Source of the DNA: Peribacillus sp. FSL H8-0477
Lineage (GTDB): Bacteria; Bacillota; Bacilli; Bacillales; DSM-1321
Length of the DNA: 64,000 nucleotides
Direction: 5' to 3'
Assembly (NCBI RefSeq): GCF_038002765.1
Contig: NZ_JBBODE010000001.1
Span: 1,054,001-1,118,000 of the forward strand
Under the pieces are notes generated by a model. That model saw only the letters and a list, made by a program, of their open reading frames with translations. It was not told the origin of the DNA and searched no databases. A program made the translations under genes and the position numbers. Shown piece by piece: positions 18,773 to 26,956 of the stretch. Each line of letters opens with the position of its first letter. The first letter of the stretch is position 1.

Positions 18773-18827
18773 AAAACAAAAAAAGACTGTAGACAAGCTG
18801 GATTTCCATCCAAATTTGTCTACAGTC
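18773..18827 (-). terminator. Strong terminator of efp
   Basis: GACTGTAGACAA (18785-18796) pairs perfectly with TTGTCTACAGTC (18816-18827), with an inner GGAT/ATCC pairing. On the minus strand it is followed by TTTTTTTG. The same 12-mer flanks the dispersed repeat at 25343, so the terminator may have come with the repeat. Confidence 0.9.
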
Positions 18828-18840
18828 AAAAATCACAATA

Positions 18841-19398
18841 TTATGCGCGTGAAACGTAAGATGCTTCACTCGTATTGATAATTAATTTGTCACCTTCGTT
18901 AATGAAGAATGGAACTTGAACAGAAAGACCTGTTTCAAGCGTTGCAGATTTTGTACCGCCTGAAGACGTATCACCCTTAATACCTGGTTCAGTTTCAGTC
19001 ACTTCAAGAACAACCGTATTTGGAAGAGCAACCCCTAATGTTTCACTTTGGAATGACATCACGTGAACTTCCATGTTTTCTTTTAGGAATCTTAGTTCGT
19101 TCTTAATTGAATCTCCTGGAAGTTCAATTTGGTCATATGTTTCGTTATCCATGAACACATGATTATCGCCGCTTGCATATAAATATTGCATTTTACGGTT
19201 TTCGATATGTGCTTTAGCTACTTTTTCACCGGCACGGAACGTTTTTTCCTGAATAGAACCAGTACGGATATTACGAAGTTTAGAACGCACAAATGCTGCA
19301 CCTTTACCAGGTTTAACATGTTGGAATTCAATAACTTGCCAAATAGCGTTATCTACTTCGATTGTTACGTTGGTTTTAAAATCATTTACAGAAATCAT
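18841..19398 (-). CDS. efp: Elongation factor P
   Basis: EF-P rescues ribosomes stalled at polyproline. The 185 residues comprise the KOW-like domain I and two OB domains. The tip loop [10 protein letters not shown] places Lys32 at the position that in B. subtilis is modified with 5-aminopentanol. A GGAGG site precedes the ATG. It follows papA by 19 bases and ends at the strong hairpin 18773-18827. Confidence 0.97.
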   Translation of the reverse strand: MISVNDFKTNVTIEVDNAIWQVIEFQHVKPGKGAAFVRSKLRNIRTGSIQEKTFRAGEKVAKAHIENRKMQYLYASGDNHVFMDNETYDQIELPGDSIKNELRFLKENMEVHVMSFQSETLGVALPNTVVLEVTETEPGIKGDTSSGGTKSATLETGLSVQVPFFINEGDKLIINTSEASYVSRA

Positions 19399-19417
19399 TT
19401 AATTTCCTCCTACATCT

Positions 19418-20479
19418 TTACAAAATAAGTAGTTTCTTTGGTGAATGTGTTAATGCTTCGTTGCCTTCTTTAGTGATAAGTGTATCATCTTCGATGCGTA
19501 CACCGCCAATTTCGGGCAGATAAATACCTGGTTCAACCGTTACTGCCATACCTGGCATTAGGATGACATCTGATTTAGCAGATAGTCCAGGCTCTTCATG
19601 GACTTCAAGTCCAATTCCATGACCAGTTGAATGACCGAAATAAGGACCGTATCCGTGACCCTCGATAATATCCCTCGTTAGAGCGTCCGCTTCTTTACCA
19701 GTCATACCAGGCTTAATGCCAGACATTCCGGCTAATTGGGCTTCTAGAACAATTTGATAGATCTTTTTCAATTCATCTGATGGCTGGCCCACTGCAAGCG
19801 TTCTGGTTATATCAGATACATACCCATTATAGTAGGCACCATAATCCAGGGTTACAAAGTCACCACTTTCAATGACTTTACTTGTCGCAACACCATGTGG
19901 AAGAGCAGAACGTTTCCCAGAAGCGACGATGGTATCGAATGAAGAGGAAGTCGCTCCTTGTCTTCTCATAAAGAATTCAAGCTCATTTGAAATTTCAAGC
20001 TCGGTTAAACCCGGGCGAATGAAGGTAACAATATGCGCAAATGCTGCATCTGCAATCTCGGCAGCGTCCTTTAATATCTTAATCTCTGCAGGAGTCTTTA
20101 TCAAGCGTAATTTCTCGGTCAGACCTGATACTGGAGTCAATTCACCTAAGAATACGCTTTCCAACGCTTTATAATATGAATAAGTTACCTGATCCTGCTC
20201 AAAGCCAAGCTTTTTAATCCCCATTGCCTTGGCTTGTTCGGCAACAGCAGCCACCACGCTGCCCTTATGCTTAATAATCTCATATCCAACCGCTTGCTTG
20301 GCGGCCTGCTCCATATAACGGAAATCTGTAATAAATTTTGCTTCTGATTGAGAAATTAAGACAACGCCTGAACTTCCTGTGAAATTTGACATGTAGCGAA
20401 TATTATATGTATTTGTTAGTAAACATCCATCTAATCCGGCTTTTTCCATTGCAGCTCGGAACTGCTCTAATTTTATCAT
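19418..20479 (-). CDS. papA: Xaa-Pro peptidase, M24B family (YqhT/PapA)
   Basis: A creatinase/aminopeptidase-P fold metallopeptidase of 353 residues. The N-terminal non-catalytic domain is about 1-125. The catalytic pita-bread domain holds the two-metal ligands: the Asp pair in LDYGAYYNGYVSDITRT, the His in HSTGHGIGLEVHEEP, and the Glu residues in TVEPGIYLPEIGGVRIED. It probably removes N-terminal residues before proline. Its ATG overlaps the aroQ stop by 4 bases; efp follows. The same trio occurs in B. subtilis (yqhS-yqhT-efp). Confidence 0.94.
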   Translation of the reverse strand: MIKLEQFRAAMEKAGLDGCLLTNTYNIRYMSNFTGSSGVVLISQSEAKFITDFRYMEQAAKQAVGYEIIKHKGSVVAAVAEQAKAMGIKKLGFEQDQVTYSYYKALESVFLGELTPVSGLTEKLRLIKTPAEIKILKDAAEIADAAFAHIVTFIRPGLTELEISNELEFFMRRQGATSSSFDTIVASGKRSALPHGVATSKVIESGDFVTLDYGAYYNGYVSDITRTLAVGQPSDELKKIYQIVLEAQLAGMSGIKPGMTGKEADALTRDIIEGHGYGPYFGHSTGHGIGLEVHEEPGLSAKSDVILMPGMAVTVEPGIYLPEIGGVRIEDDTLITKEGNEALTHSPKKLLIL

Positions 20480-20928
20480 GACTCTGATCTCCCCTTTACA
20501 ATGTTCACTAATGCCTCTAAAGCAAGGCCGTATCCTTCAATCCCCAGCCCAACAATTTGACCGGCACATACAGGTGCAATTACCGATACATGACGAAAAC
20601 TTTCTCGAGCATGAATGTTAGAAATATGAACCTCTATAACTGGAAGCTCAATCCCAGCAACAGCATCTCTAATGGCGTAACTATAATGTGTGAAGGCTCC
20701 AGGATTGATAATTACCCCTTCCACGCCCTCATCTTCTGCCCAGTGCAGCTTATCAATGATTGCCCCTTCATGATTGGATTGGAAACAGATTAATTCAGTC
20801 TGAAGATTCTGGGCTTTTTCTATCAAGCTTAGTTCCAGTTCTGGGAGTGTTGTCCTGCCATAATGGACAGGCTCCCTTTTCCCCAAACGGTTTAAATTCG
20901 GTCCGTTTATCAATAATAGCTTGCTCAT
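20476..20928 (-). CDS. aroQ: 3-dehydroquinate dehydratase, type II
   Basis: The enzyme dehydrates 3-dehydroquinate in the shikimate pathway to aromatic amino acids. The 150 residues start MSKLLLINGPNLNRLG, with the catalytic Tyr in REPVHYG, the NPGAFTHYSYAIRDA loop and EVHISNIHARESFR. ATG at 20928 is chosen with AGGTGA 6 bases before; an in-frame GTG three codons upstream overlaps that site. It is remarkable that a terminator-like hairpin ends only about 20 bases before the ATG (20948-20979). Confidence 0.95.
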   Translation of the reverse strand: MSKLLLINGPNLNRLGKREPVHYGRTTLPELELSLIEKAQNLQTELICFQSNHEGAIIDKLHWAEDEGVEGVIINPGAFTHYSYAIRDAVAGIELPVIEVHISNIHARESFRHVSVIAPVCAGQIVGLGIEGYGLALEALVNIVKGRSES

Positions 20929-20947
20929 ATGACTCACCTGCTCACCT

Positions 20948-20979
20948 AAAAAATAGAATGTTCAACAAGAACATTCTAT
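20948..20979 (-). terminator. Terminator or 5' hairpin between yqhR and aroQ
   Basis: A perfect 11-bp stem ATAGAATGTTC / GAACATTCTAT with a 5-base loop (20953-20979) is followed on the minus strand by TTTTTTAGGTGAG, where the aroQ ribosome-binding region begins. It would end yqhR transcripts, yet leaves no room for an aroQ promoter downstream of it. Confidence 0.8.
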
Positions 20980-21015
20980 CATATATCAAAATTTTCATAC
21001 TATATTTTTTATTCT

Positions 21016-21537
21016 TTAAAAGCGGGCATTTGTTTGTGCTTGCTGTCTCTTTTTATGGAGTTGTAATTCTTGATATTCGTAGGACACAGAAGTACCTACA
21101 AATACGCCATATAAGAGAAATAGACAAAAGCTTGAAAAACCAGTATTGAAATTCATTTGGGCAAACGAGGGCAAATCAGAAAACATAGGTGATATCAGTC
21201 CAAAAAGCAGCAGCCATAAAAGGATCCCGAAAATAATGCCGCCAAAAATACTTTTTATTTTTCTCATTACACCATAATAAAGCAAGGCAAACAGAACAGA
21301 TAAGCAACAGTAAATAATAAGTGAAATGAACATACCCAGCACTTTATTAATCCACTTGCCGTCGAACCAAGACGTTAAAATAAAACGAGGACTAACATCC
21401 ATAAAATTCAAAAATGTAAAGCCAAAACCAACGAGACACCACAGCAACCCTCCAAATAAACCAATAACCACAACATACTTAATAATAGGTGGGTTCTGTT
21501 GACTAGAATGGATACCTTGTTCATTTTTTGTTGACAT
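21016..21537 (-). CDS. yqhR: Membrane protein YqhR
   Basis: A 173-residue integral membrane protein of the Bacillales YqhR family with four hydrophobic helices: YVVVIGLFGGLLWCLVGFGF, VLGMFISLIIYCCLSVLFAL, IFGGIIFGILLWLLLFGLI and FSSFCLFLLYGVFVGTSV. The function is unknown. GGGAGGTGA precedes the ATG. It is divergent from yqhQ across a 170-base promoter region, as in B. subtilis. Confidence 0.85.
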   Translation of the reverse strand: MSTKNEQGIHSSQQNPPIIKYVVVIGLFGGLLWCLVGFGFTFLNFMDVSPRFILTSWFDGKWINKVLGMFISLIIYCCLSVLFALLYYGVMRKIKSIFGGIIFGILLWLLLFGLISPMFSDLPSFAQMNFNTGFSSFCLFLLYGVFVGTSVSYEYQELQLHKKRQQAQTNARF

Positions 21538-21708
21538 TTATTTCACCTCCCTTTTTATCATGCCCTTACTTAAATTGGAATATTATTTAAGTAATCAATA
21601 GATTTGCTAGAGGTTTTCAGTAATTTTTTGTATGATAGGTATATACACTTAAGGCGCAGAAGCAAACAACAATCCCTGAGTGAAAATCTAGTATAAGTTG
21701 GTGTAGAA

Positions 21709-22653
21709 ATGTCCGATACCCAAAAGCCGGTGTACGGAGGGCAAGCAGTTGTCGAAGGCGTCATGTTTGGCGGTAAGTATCACACAGTTACTGCAGTACG
21801 CCGCAAGGATCAAACAATCGACTATTTCCGACTGCCTCGCGAGCAAAAACCGTTCATGAAAAAACTAAAGAAAATTCCATTTATTCGTGGAATTGTAGCC
21901 CTTTTGACCTCAAGCGGGACCGGATCAAAACATTTAAATTTCTCTGCGGAGCAATTTGAAGAAAATGAAGAAAATGGAGAGAAAAAGGAAGAGAAACAAC
22001 CATCGAAGATTGGTATGTGGCTGGGTGTCGCGGTCATTGGTGTACTTTCCTTCCTTTTCGGGAAAACCCTCTTCACCTTGATTCCTCTCTTTCTAGCTGA
22101 GCTGACACGTCCAATCTTTAAAAGCGATCTATCTCAAATTCTTATTGAAGGATTATTTAAATTAGTTCTACTGCTTTGCTATATTTACTTTGTCTCACTC
22201 ACACCCATGATAAAACGAGTATTCCAATATCATGGTGCAGAGCATAAAGTAATTAACTGCTTTGAAAGCGGCAAACCGCTTACGGTAGAGAATGTTCAAT
22301 CTTCATCAAGACTTCATTACCGCTGCGGAAGCAGTTTTATTCTTTTCACTGTGTTTGTCGGTGTTTTTGTGTATATGCTTGTACCGACCGAGCCCTTATG
22401 GTCACGTGTTGTCAACCGAATGATGCTTATACCCGTTGTTCTCGGCATCGCTTTTGAAGTGCTTCAAGTCACGAATCTGGTCAGAAATATTCCTGTTCTT
22501 CGTTTATTAGGATACCCTGGTCTGTGGCTGCAGCTCTTAACAACAAAAGAACCTGCAGATGATCAAGTGGAGGTTGCACTTGCTTCCTTTAACGAACTGC
22601 TTAGAATGGAAAAAGAAACGGAAGAAGGTTTAACAACAGCGGAGATTGTGTAG
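21709..22653 (+). CDS. yqhQ: DUF1385 membrane protein YqhQ
   Basis: A 314-residue protein with the family N-terminus PVYGGQAVVEGVMFGGKYH, several hydrophobic helices (about 105-135, 150-170, 210-265), and the conserved YHGAEHKVINCFE segment with cysteine and histidine residues. The family is widespread in Firmicutes; its role is unresolved, though metal dependence has been suggested. The ribosome-binding site is weak (GGTG). Divergent from yqhR and followed by yqhP. Confidence 0.9.
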   Translation: MSDTQKPVYGGQAVVEGVMFGGKYHTVTAVRRKDQTIDYFRLPREQKPFMKKLKKIPFIRGIVALLTSSGTGSKHLNFSAEQFEENEENGEKKEEKQPSKIGMWLGVAVIGVLSFLFGKTLFTLIPLFLAELTRPIFKSDLSQILIEGLFKLVLLLCYIYFVSLTPMIKRVFQYHGAEHKVINCFESGKPLTVENVQSSSRLHYRCGSSFILFTVFVGVFVYMLVPTEPLWSRVVNRMMLIPVVLGIAFEVLQVTNLVRNIPVLRLLGYPGLWLQLLTTKEPADDQVEVALASFNELLRMEKETEEGLTTAEIV

Positions 22654-22735
22654 GTGTATGGTAAGAAGTTTATTTTTTGGTTATTGTTTAAAATGACGTA
22701 AAACTGTATAAAATGCTCTTAAGGAGGTGTCTTTG

Positions 22736-23119
22736 TTGAATCGTTCAATTTCATCATATATTGTCTATGGAATAGTAATTCTTGGACTGATTGGCTTAGT
22801 CAGCCGTATTCTTTATAGCCCGGGGCAGTTATTCAAACAGGTTTTAATCATGGCGATTACAGCAGGAATTGTTTACGTAATTTATAAGCGGTTAACAAAG
22901 GGTAAGCCTGAAAAAAAAGAGCAGCGTGCATTTTTAAAAGCAGCCAAAAGATCTAAAAAACGGCTAAAACAAAGATCAGGCAGTAACAGCCGCGATAATA
23001 TAGCTAGTTTTTCTGTTGCTAAATCAAAGAAAACAATCAAGCCACGAAAAAAATCTGACATTCATCTAACGGTTATTGAGGGAAAAAAAAATAAAAAGAA
23101 AAATCGGGCTCTTTTCTAA
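22736..23119 (+). CDS. yqhP: SA1362-like membrane protein YqhP
   Basis: About 127 residues with two N-terminal hydrophobic helices (IVYGIVILGLIGLVSRIL, VLIMAITAGIVYVIY), then a strongly basic, lysine/arginine-rich cytoplasmic tail ending KKNKKKNRALF. The start is taken as TTG at 22736, 8 bases after AAGGAGG; an in-frame GTG at 22727 lies inside that ribosome-binding site, and TTG at 22733 is also possible. Position after yqhQ matches B. subtilis yqhP. Function unknown. Confidence 0.8.
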   Translation: MNRSISSYIVYGIVILGLIGLVSRILYSPGQLFKQVLIMAITAGIVYVIYKRLTKGKPEKKEQRAFLKAAKRSKKRLKQRSGSNSRDNIASFSVAKSKKTIKPRKKSDIHLTVIEGKKNKKKNRALF

Positions 23120-23128
23120 AGGGCAGCA

Positions 23129-23161
23129 GGCTGACAAGATACCTTGTCAGCCCCTTTTTTA
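23129..23161 (+). terminator. Terminator of yqhQ-yqhP
   Basis: GGCTGACAAG (23129-23138) pairs perfectly with CTTGTCAGCC (23143-23152), followed by CCTTTTTTA. Confidence 0.92.
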
Positions 23162-23190
23162 TTTATCCTGTTAGAACCCTCCGAAGAAGC

Positions 23191-24072
23191 TTAATATGTC
23201 CAAGTTTTTAGGAATGTGTAAGCAAATTCCCTTCCACGTTCAATGAGCTCTTCTTTTCGCTGTTCTGTCAGCATAAAGTCTGTACCTGAAACATCTTTCA
23301 TTGGGATAAACATAATATTTTTAGCAAGTTTTTTTGAGATATGCCGGGAATCATGGGCATCCTTCATGGTTTTAAAAAGGGCACCAAACATCTCAATGGC
23401 ATTATCAATCTTTCCCACCTGATCCAAGTCTGCATCACTGGTGAATTTCAACCCGATAACTGGCCGAACTTTTCTAATATGTTCGGATTCAAACAACCAC
23501 ATGGGAAAATTACTAAGGACACCTCCATCTACAAAGAGGGTATCTACTTTGTTGATTTTCAATTTTACTGGTTCAAAAAAATAAGGGATACTACAGCTCA
23601 TTCGTACAGCTTTTGCAATAGAAAATGAATGAGGATTAATACCATATTTAGGTAAATCATCAGGCAGAACAACCAGCCTGCCGTTCGTAATATCAGATGT
23701 GATAATTCTAAGCGATTGCGGCGGGATATCCCCAAAAGTAACCAATCCTTTTTTAGAAAGAATTTCCGCAATCCAATGTTCGAGCGCTTCTCCCTTATAT
23801 AAGCCAAGCTTCCAGTACAATAATAGCCATTCAGCAAAAGGGATCTTAAGAAAATTTCGTTTATCAAGTAAATGACTCATATTAACGGTTGAAAGCAGTC
23901 TTTGGATATCCTTCCCAGAGTAACCTGCAGCAATTAAAGCGGCTACAATGGATCCTGCACTCGTTCCTGCGGTCTGATTAATAACAAAACCCCTGTCCTC
24001 TAATACCTGAAGAGCTCCCACCATAGCAAAGCCCTTTATGCCTCCTCCTGAAAACACTCCATCAATAATCAT
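23191..24072 (-). CDS. yqhO: Patatin-like phospholipase YqhO
   Basis: A 293-residue cytoplasmic patatin-family acyl hydrolase. The oxyanion loop is GVFSGGGIKGFAMVG at the N-terminus, the nucleophile serine lies in GTSAGS (about residues 38-43), and the catalytic aspartate in VDGGVLSN. The substrate is not deducible; family members cleave acyl esters of phospholipids. It is convergent with yqhP. A GGAGGG-like site precedes the ATG. Confidence 0.9.
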   Translation of the reverse strand: MIIDGVFSGGGIKGFAMVGALQVLEDRGFVINQTAGTSAGSIVAALIAAGYSGKDIQRLLSTVNMSHLLDKRNFLKIPFAEWLLLYWKLGLYKGEALEHWIAEILSKKGLVTFGDIPPQSLRIITSDITNGRLVVLPDDLPKYGINPHSFSIAKAVRMSCSIPYFFEPVKLKINKVDTLFVDGGVLSNFPMWLFESEHIRKVRPVIGLKFTSDADLDQVGKIDNAIEMFGALFKTMKDAHDSRHISKKLAKNIMFIPMKDVSGTDFMLTEQRKEELIERGREFAYTFLKTWTY

Positions 24073-24145
24073 TCCTTGCCCTCCCCATTTCGGGTCCTAT
24101 TACAATTTAATCAAGGGAAAGGATGATTATGACTTTAAAAATTTA

Positions 24146-25171
24146 TTACGTAAAATACTGAACCACTGAATCTGGGAAAAACTCTTTCACATACCCTCTT
24201 ATAACGGTCTCTAACTCCGCTGCTTCTTCCGTTTTATAGACATACTTCCCGATTCCGTACCGACCCCATTTATATTTCCGTTTTGATTCATCCAGTTGAA
24301 GTTTTGATTTTGGATAATTTTTTTCTATGACCTTTTTGGCCGGCCCTGTGAACCGATGCTGAATTAACTCAAAGGTTAATCCTGGTGTCTCTACCCCTTC
24401 TAATGCAGCTGAAAGTCGTTCAAAGAGCTCTCTGTAACCCCCCTGCCAATCATCGTGTCTGTAAATGGGTGCTACGATAAAACCAAGCGGATAACCTGCC
24501 TTTGCTACTTTACGGGCAGCTTCCATTCTTTCTTCAAAGCTGGATGTTCCCGGTTCAAAATTTTTAATGACGTATCGAGAATTAATACTAAAGCGAAAAC
24601 GTGTCTTCCCATTATGCTTCGCATCAAGTAAATGATCGACATGATGGAATTTGGTCACGAAACGCAGCTGGCCATATTCAGTTTGACCGATAAACTCAAT
24701 CGTTTTTTTGAGTGAATGTGTTAAATGGTCAATTCCTACAATATCTGATGTACAAGCGGCCTCAAATCGGGTAATTTCCGGCGCCCGCTCATCCATATAA
24801 CCTTGAGCCGCTGCAAAGATTTCATCTAAGTTGACGTATGTCCGGATATACGGCTTCGAACCAAGCGTCGTTTGCAAATAACAGTAATGACAATGTCCCA
24901 TACAACCTGTCGCTAACGGGATAGCATATTCTGCAGAGGGCTTTGATGTATCAAATTTCAAGGTTTTTCTTATTCCAACGACAAGTGTTGATTTAGCAAC
25001 TCGGTACTTTTGAAAATCATTGTCACCTGGAAGGTCTCGAATCTGATTATGTGAGGTCGTCTGCCTGATTTCTGTTCCTAACTGTTCAAACTTTTCCTTT
25101 AATTCACGACCAAGCGGATACTCAAGAGCACGGGGCTCAATGTAAACTAATTGCGGGCTAAATGGTTTCAT
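24146..25171 (-). CDS. splB: Spore photoproduct lyase
   Basis: A radical SAM enzyme that directly reverses the thymine dimer (spore photoproduct) formed by UV in spores. The 341 residues contain the CxxxCxxC cluster motif as CMGHCHYC and the conserved cysteine in EAACTSDIVGIDHL. The C-terminus LDESKRKYKWGRYGIGKYVY is typical. The start at MKPFSPQLVYIEP is chosen because GGAG lies 7 bases upstream and it fits the family N-terminus; an ATG six codons earlier is possible. No splA lies beside it. In B. subtilis splB is elsewhere, so this location is unusual. Confidence 0.96.
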   Translation of the reverse strand: MKPFSPQLVYIEPRALEYPLGRELKEKFEQLGTEIRQTTSHNQIRDLPGDNDFQKYRVAKSTLVVGIRKTLKFDTSKPSAEYAIPLATGCMGHCHYCYLQTTLGSKPYIRTYVNLDEIFAAAQGYMDERAPEITRFEAACTSDIVGIDHLTHSLKKTIEFIGQTEYGQLRFVTKFHHVDHLLDAKHNGKTRFRFSINSRYVIKNFEPGTSSFEERMEAARKVAKAGYPLGFIVAPIYRHDDWQGGYRELFERLSAALEGVETPGLTFELIQHRFTGPAKKVIEKNYPKSKLQLDESKRKYKWGRYGIGKYVYKTEEAAELETVIRGYVKEFFPDSVVQYFT

Positions 25172-25306
25172 GACATTTCTCCAATCCATTCAAATGATAA
25201 ATATCTAACTACATAGAAATAGTTTTTTCATTTTTTTTATTGTTATGTATCATCCAACTGTTTCTTATCATGTCCTGAACACTCACATATATCGAGAAAG
25301 AGCTAA

Positions 25307-25343
25307 AACAAAAAAAATCCGCCGGAGTTTCCGGAGGATTCAG
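25307..25343 (-). terminator. Hairpin with TCCGGAGTTTCCGGAGG core, left copy
   Basis: AATCCgCCGGA / TCCGGaGGATT stem at 25317-25341; on the minus strand it is followed by TTTTTTTTG. It could end leftward transcription before splB. A similar hairpin in opposite polarity is at 25754-25781. Confidence 0.6.
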
Positions 25344-25380
25344 ACTGTAGACAAACTCAGGTCAGATTTAAAATCGAGAT

Positions 25381-25510
25381 GTTGATTTCCATTCCAGGCG
25401 TTTCGCTTTCCGCGGGCGGGCGGTGAGCCGCATCAATGCTCACGCTCCTGCGGGGTCTCACCTGTCCCGCTGTTCCCGCAGGAGTCTTCACGCCTTTCAC
25501 TTCAATCAAC
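25381..25510 (+). repeat. Dispersed palindromic intergenic repeat, copy B
   Basis: Begins GTTGATTTCCATTCCAGGCG, contains the CTCCTGCGGGGTCTC ... TTCCCGCAGGAGTC stem, and ends near CACTTCAATCAAC. It is the same family as copy A at 18629-18760 but in the opposite orientation. A GACTGTAGACAA 12-mer lies 38 bases before it. It sits in the ~700-base gene-free stretch 25172-25875, which otherwise holds three hairpins and a 28-codon open fragment of no recognised identity. Confidence 0.85.
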
Positions 25511-25704
25511 CGTCTTTCTAAAGTTAATCTAGATAAAACCTTGCGATTGAAAGGGTTATCCTAGAACAAATTCAGCAGGACATAAGTGATTTAAAAAACG
25601 GATACTATGTCAATAAAGAACTATAAAATAACAGTAAGCCTATTAAAAGCCATGTTCTGCCTCGATAAGCAGGAAAACATCCATGAAATATGTACAAAAT
25701 ACCA

Positions 25705-25742
25705 AAAGAGGTTCGGAATGAAACCATTCCGAACCCCTTTTG
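25705..25742 (+). terminator. Hairpin terminator candidate
   Basis: GGTTCGGAATG (25710-25720) pairs perfectly with CATTCCGAACC (25725-25735), followed by CCTTTTGTT on the plus strand. No intact gene reads into it on either strand. Confidence 0.55.
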
Positions 25743-25753
25743 TTACAAACTGA

Positions 25754-25781
25754 ATTCTCCGGAGTTTCCGGAGGGTTTTTC
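25754..25781 (+). terminator. Hairpin with TCCGGAGTTTCCGGAGG core, right copy
   Basis: CTCCGGA / TCCGGAG stem around 25757-25773, followed on the plus strand by GGTTTTTCTG. Its core is nearly identical to the hairpin at 25307-25343 but the T run is on the other strand. Confidence 0.5.
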
Positions 25782-25875
25782 TGTTGGTTCAGAAACACTA
25801 CTAACCATTATAAATTGCTTTCTTCTTATGCCACTAGAGCTCGTTAGTACACTATAGTTTTTCAAAAAAAGTATC

Positions 25876-26697
25876 CTAATAGTGACTACCTAGATGCTTT
25901 ACAAACCAATTGCAAGCTTCAAGCTTCATATAATAATTAAATTGGTGATCGACAAAAGGCATGCTTAGTCGAAGATTTTCTGGCTGTTCAGCGTACAACG
26001 GTAACAACTTTTCATAGAGTTTTAATGAATAAGTAAATAGTGAATCTGTATCTTGATCACCATTGATCATTAGTAATGGTTTTGGTGAAAAATTACTCAA
26101 CTTTTCAAATGGATCTATCATTTCAATGTAATCTGTTCTTTTTGCTATTTCTTTTTCTGCAAGCTGAATCGGTTCTTTCCATTGTTCATAAGTACTAGTT
26201 GAAAGGATACTATCTTTCCATGCTTTTGTAAAAGATGGCTTTCCAGCTATTGGAACCGCAACTTTAATATCAGGATTATTTGCTGCGATATAAAATGTTG
26301 AATACCCTCCCATAGAAAAACCTGATATTCCTATTTTATTCTTATCAATCTCATCTCTACTTTTAAAATATTCAATGAGATTTTGTATATCGAATGCAGA
26401 CTGTTCAATTACTTCATGCATATGAACATAAGAATCAAGTCCAGTATCTGGTGGAAATACGTTAGAAAATTTGTTGGTCTCGGTGTTCACTTTCCTCATA
26501 CCATGGTCTTTGCAGTCGATACTAACATAATAAAACCCTTTTTTTGCAAGCATATAACCAAAATCTAATGCTTGCTCACAATCTTCTCCATATCCATGAA
26601 GAAAAAAGATTAATGGGCATTTTTTTAATTCACTTTGATAAATACTCAAAATCGGTATGTTATCCACTATGCAATTTTCTATTATTATTTTTGGCAT
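25876..26697 (-). CDS. Alpha/beta hydrolase, YitV-like esterase
   Basis: A 273-residue serine hydrolase of the dienelactone hydrolase/prolyl oligopeptidase-like superfamily. The oxyanion region is FFLHGYGEDC, the nucleophile serine is in GISGFSMGGYS, the acid is in MINGDQDTDSLF, and the histidine in FVDHQFNY. No signal peptide, so cytoplasmic. The nearest family I recognise is the YitV-type esterase; the natural substrate is unknown. It is visibly more AT-rich than its neighbours and stands alone between repeats and nrdJ, which suggests relatively recent acquisition. AAAGGT precedes the ATG. Confidence 0.85.
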   Translation of the reverse strand: MPKIIIENCIVDNIPILSIYQSELKKCPLIFFLHGYGEDCEQALDFGYMLAKKGFYYVSIDCKDHGMRKVNTETNKFSNVFPPDTGLDSYVHMHEVIEQSAFDIQNLIEYFKSRDEIDKNKIGISGFSMGGYSTFYIAANNPDIKVAVPIAGKPSFTKAWKDSILSTSTYEQWKEPIQLAEKEIAKRTDYIEMIDPFEKLSNFSPKPLLMINGDQDTDSLFTYSLKLYEKLLPLYAEQPENLRLSMPFVDHQFNYYMKLEACNWFVKHLGSHY

Positions 26698-26797
26698 TAG
26701 TGATACCTTTCTTATTAATAATTCTATTTACCTCTAAAATAAATATTGTCCCTTTGAACTTACTCCTTTCTTGCTTAGCAACATGTTCCTTCTTCAA

Positions 26798-26819
26798 GTA
26801 AACTACTTCGGTAGTTTAC
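26798..26819. promoter_or_regulatory. Perfect inverted repeat upstream of the hydrolase gene
   Basis: GTAAACTAC, TTCG, GTAGTTTAC: a 9-bp perfect stem about 100 bases upstream of the hydrolase start. It lacks a T run on the minus strand, so it looks like an operator or leader hairpin rather than a terminator of that gene. Confidence 0.4.
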
Positions 26820-26865
26820 GTACTTTTCTTCACAGTTATATAGTGATATTAGCATAATTATCCAA

Positions 26866-26911
26866 CAAAAAAACACCTCACCTCTAAAAAATCTATAGAG
26901 GTGAGATGTTT
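26866..26911 (-). terminator. Terminator of nrdJ
   Basis: AAACACCTCACCTCTA (26871-26886) pairs with TAGAGGTGAGATGTTT (26896-26911) with one G-U pair. On the minus strand it is followed by TTTTG. It also has T-rich flanks on the plus strand. Confidence 0.85.
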
Positions 26912-26956
26912 TAATCAAACTTTTTTAAAGAACTACATTTGCTGTGTACTCTTATT

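Noticed and set aside
20953-20979. LexA (SOS) box before aroQ
   Set aside because: The palindrome has GTTC-N5-GAAC, the reverse polarity of the Bacillus GAAC-N4-GTTC site.
25537-25626. 28-codon fragment (AIERVILEQIQQDISDLKNG) in the gene-free stretch
   Set aside because: No start, no ribosome-binding site and no recognised family; at most a gene remnant.
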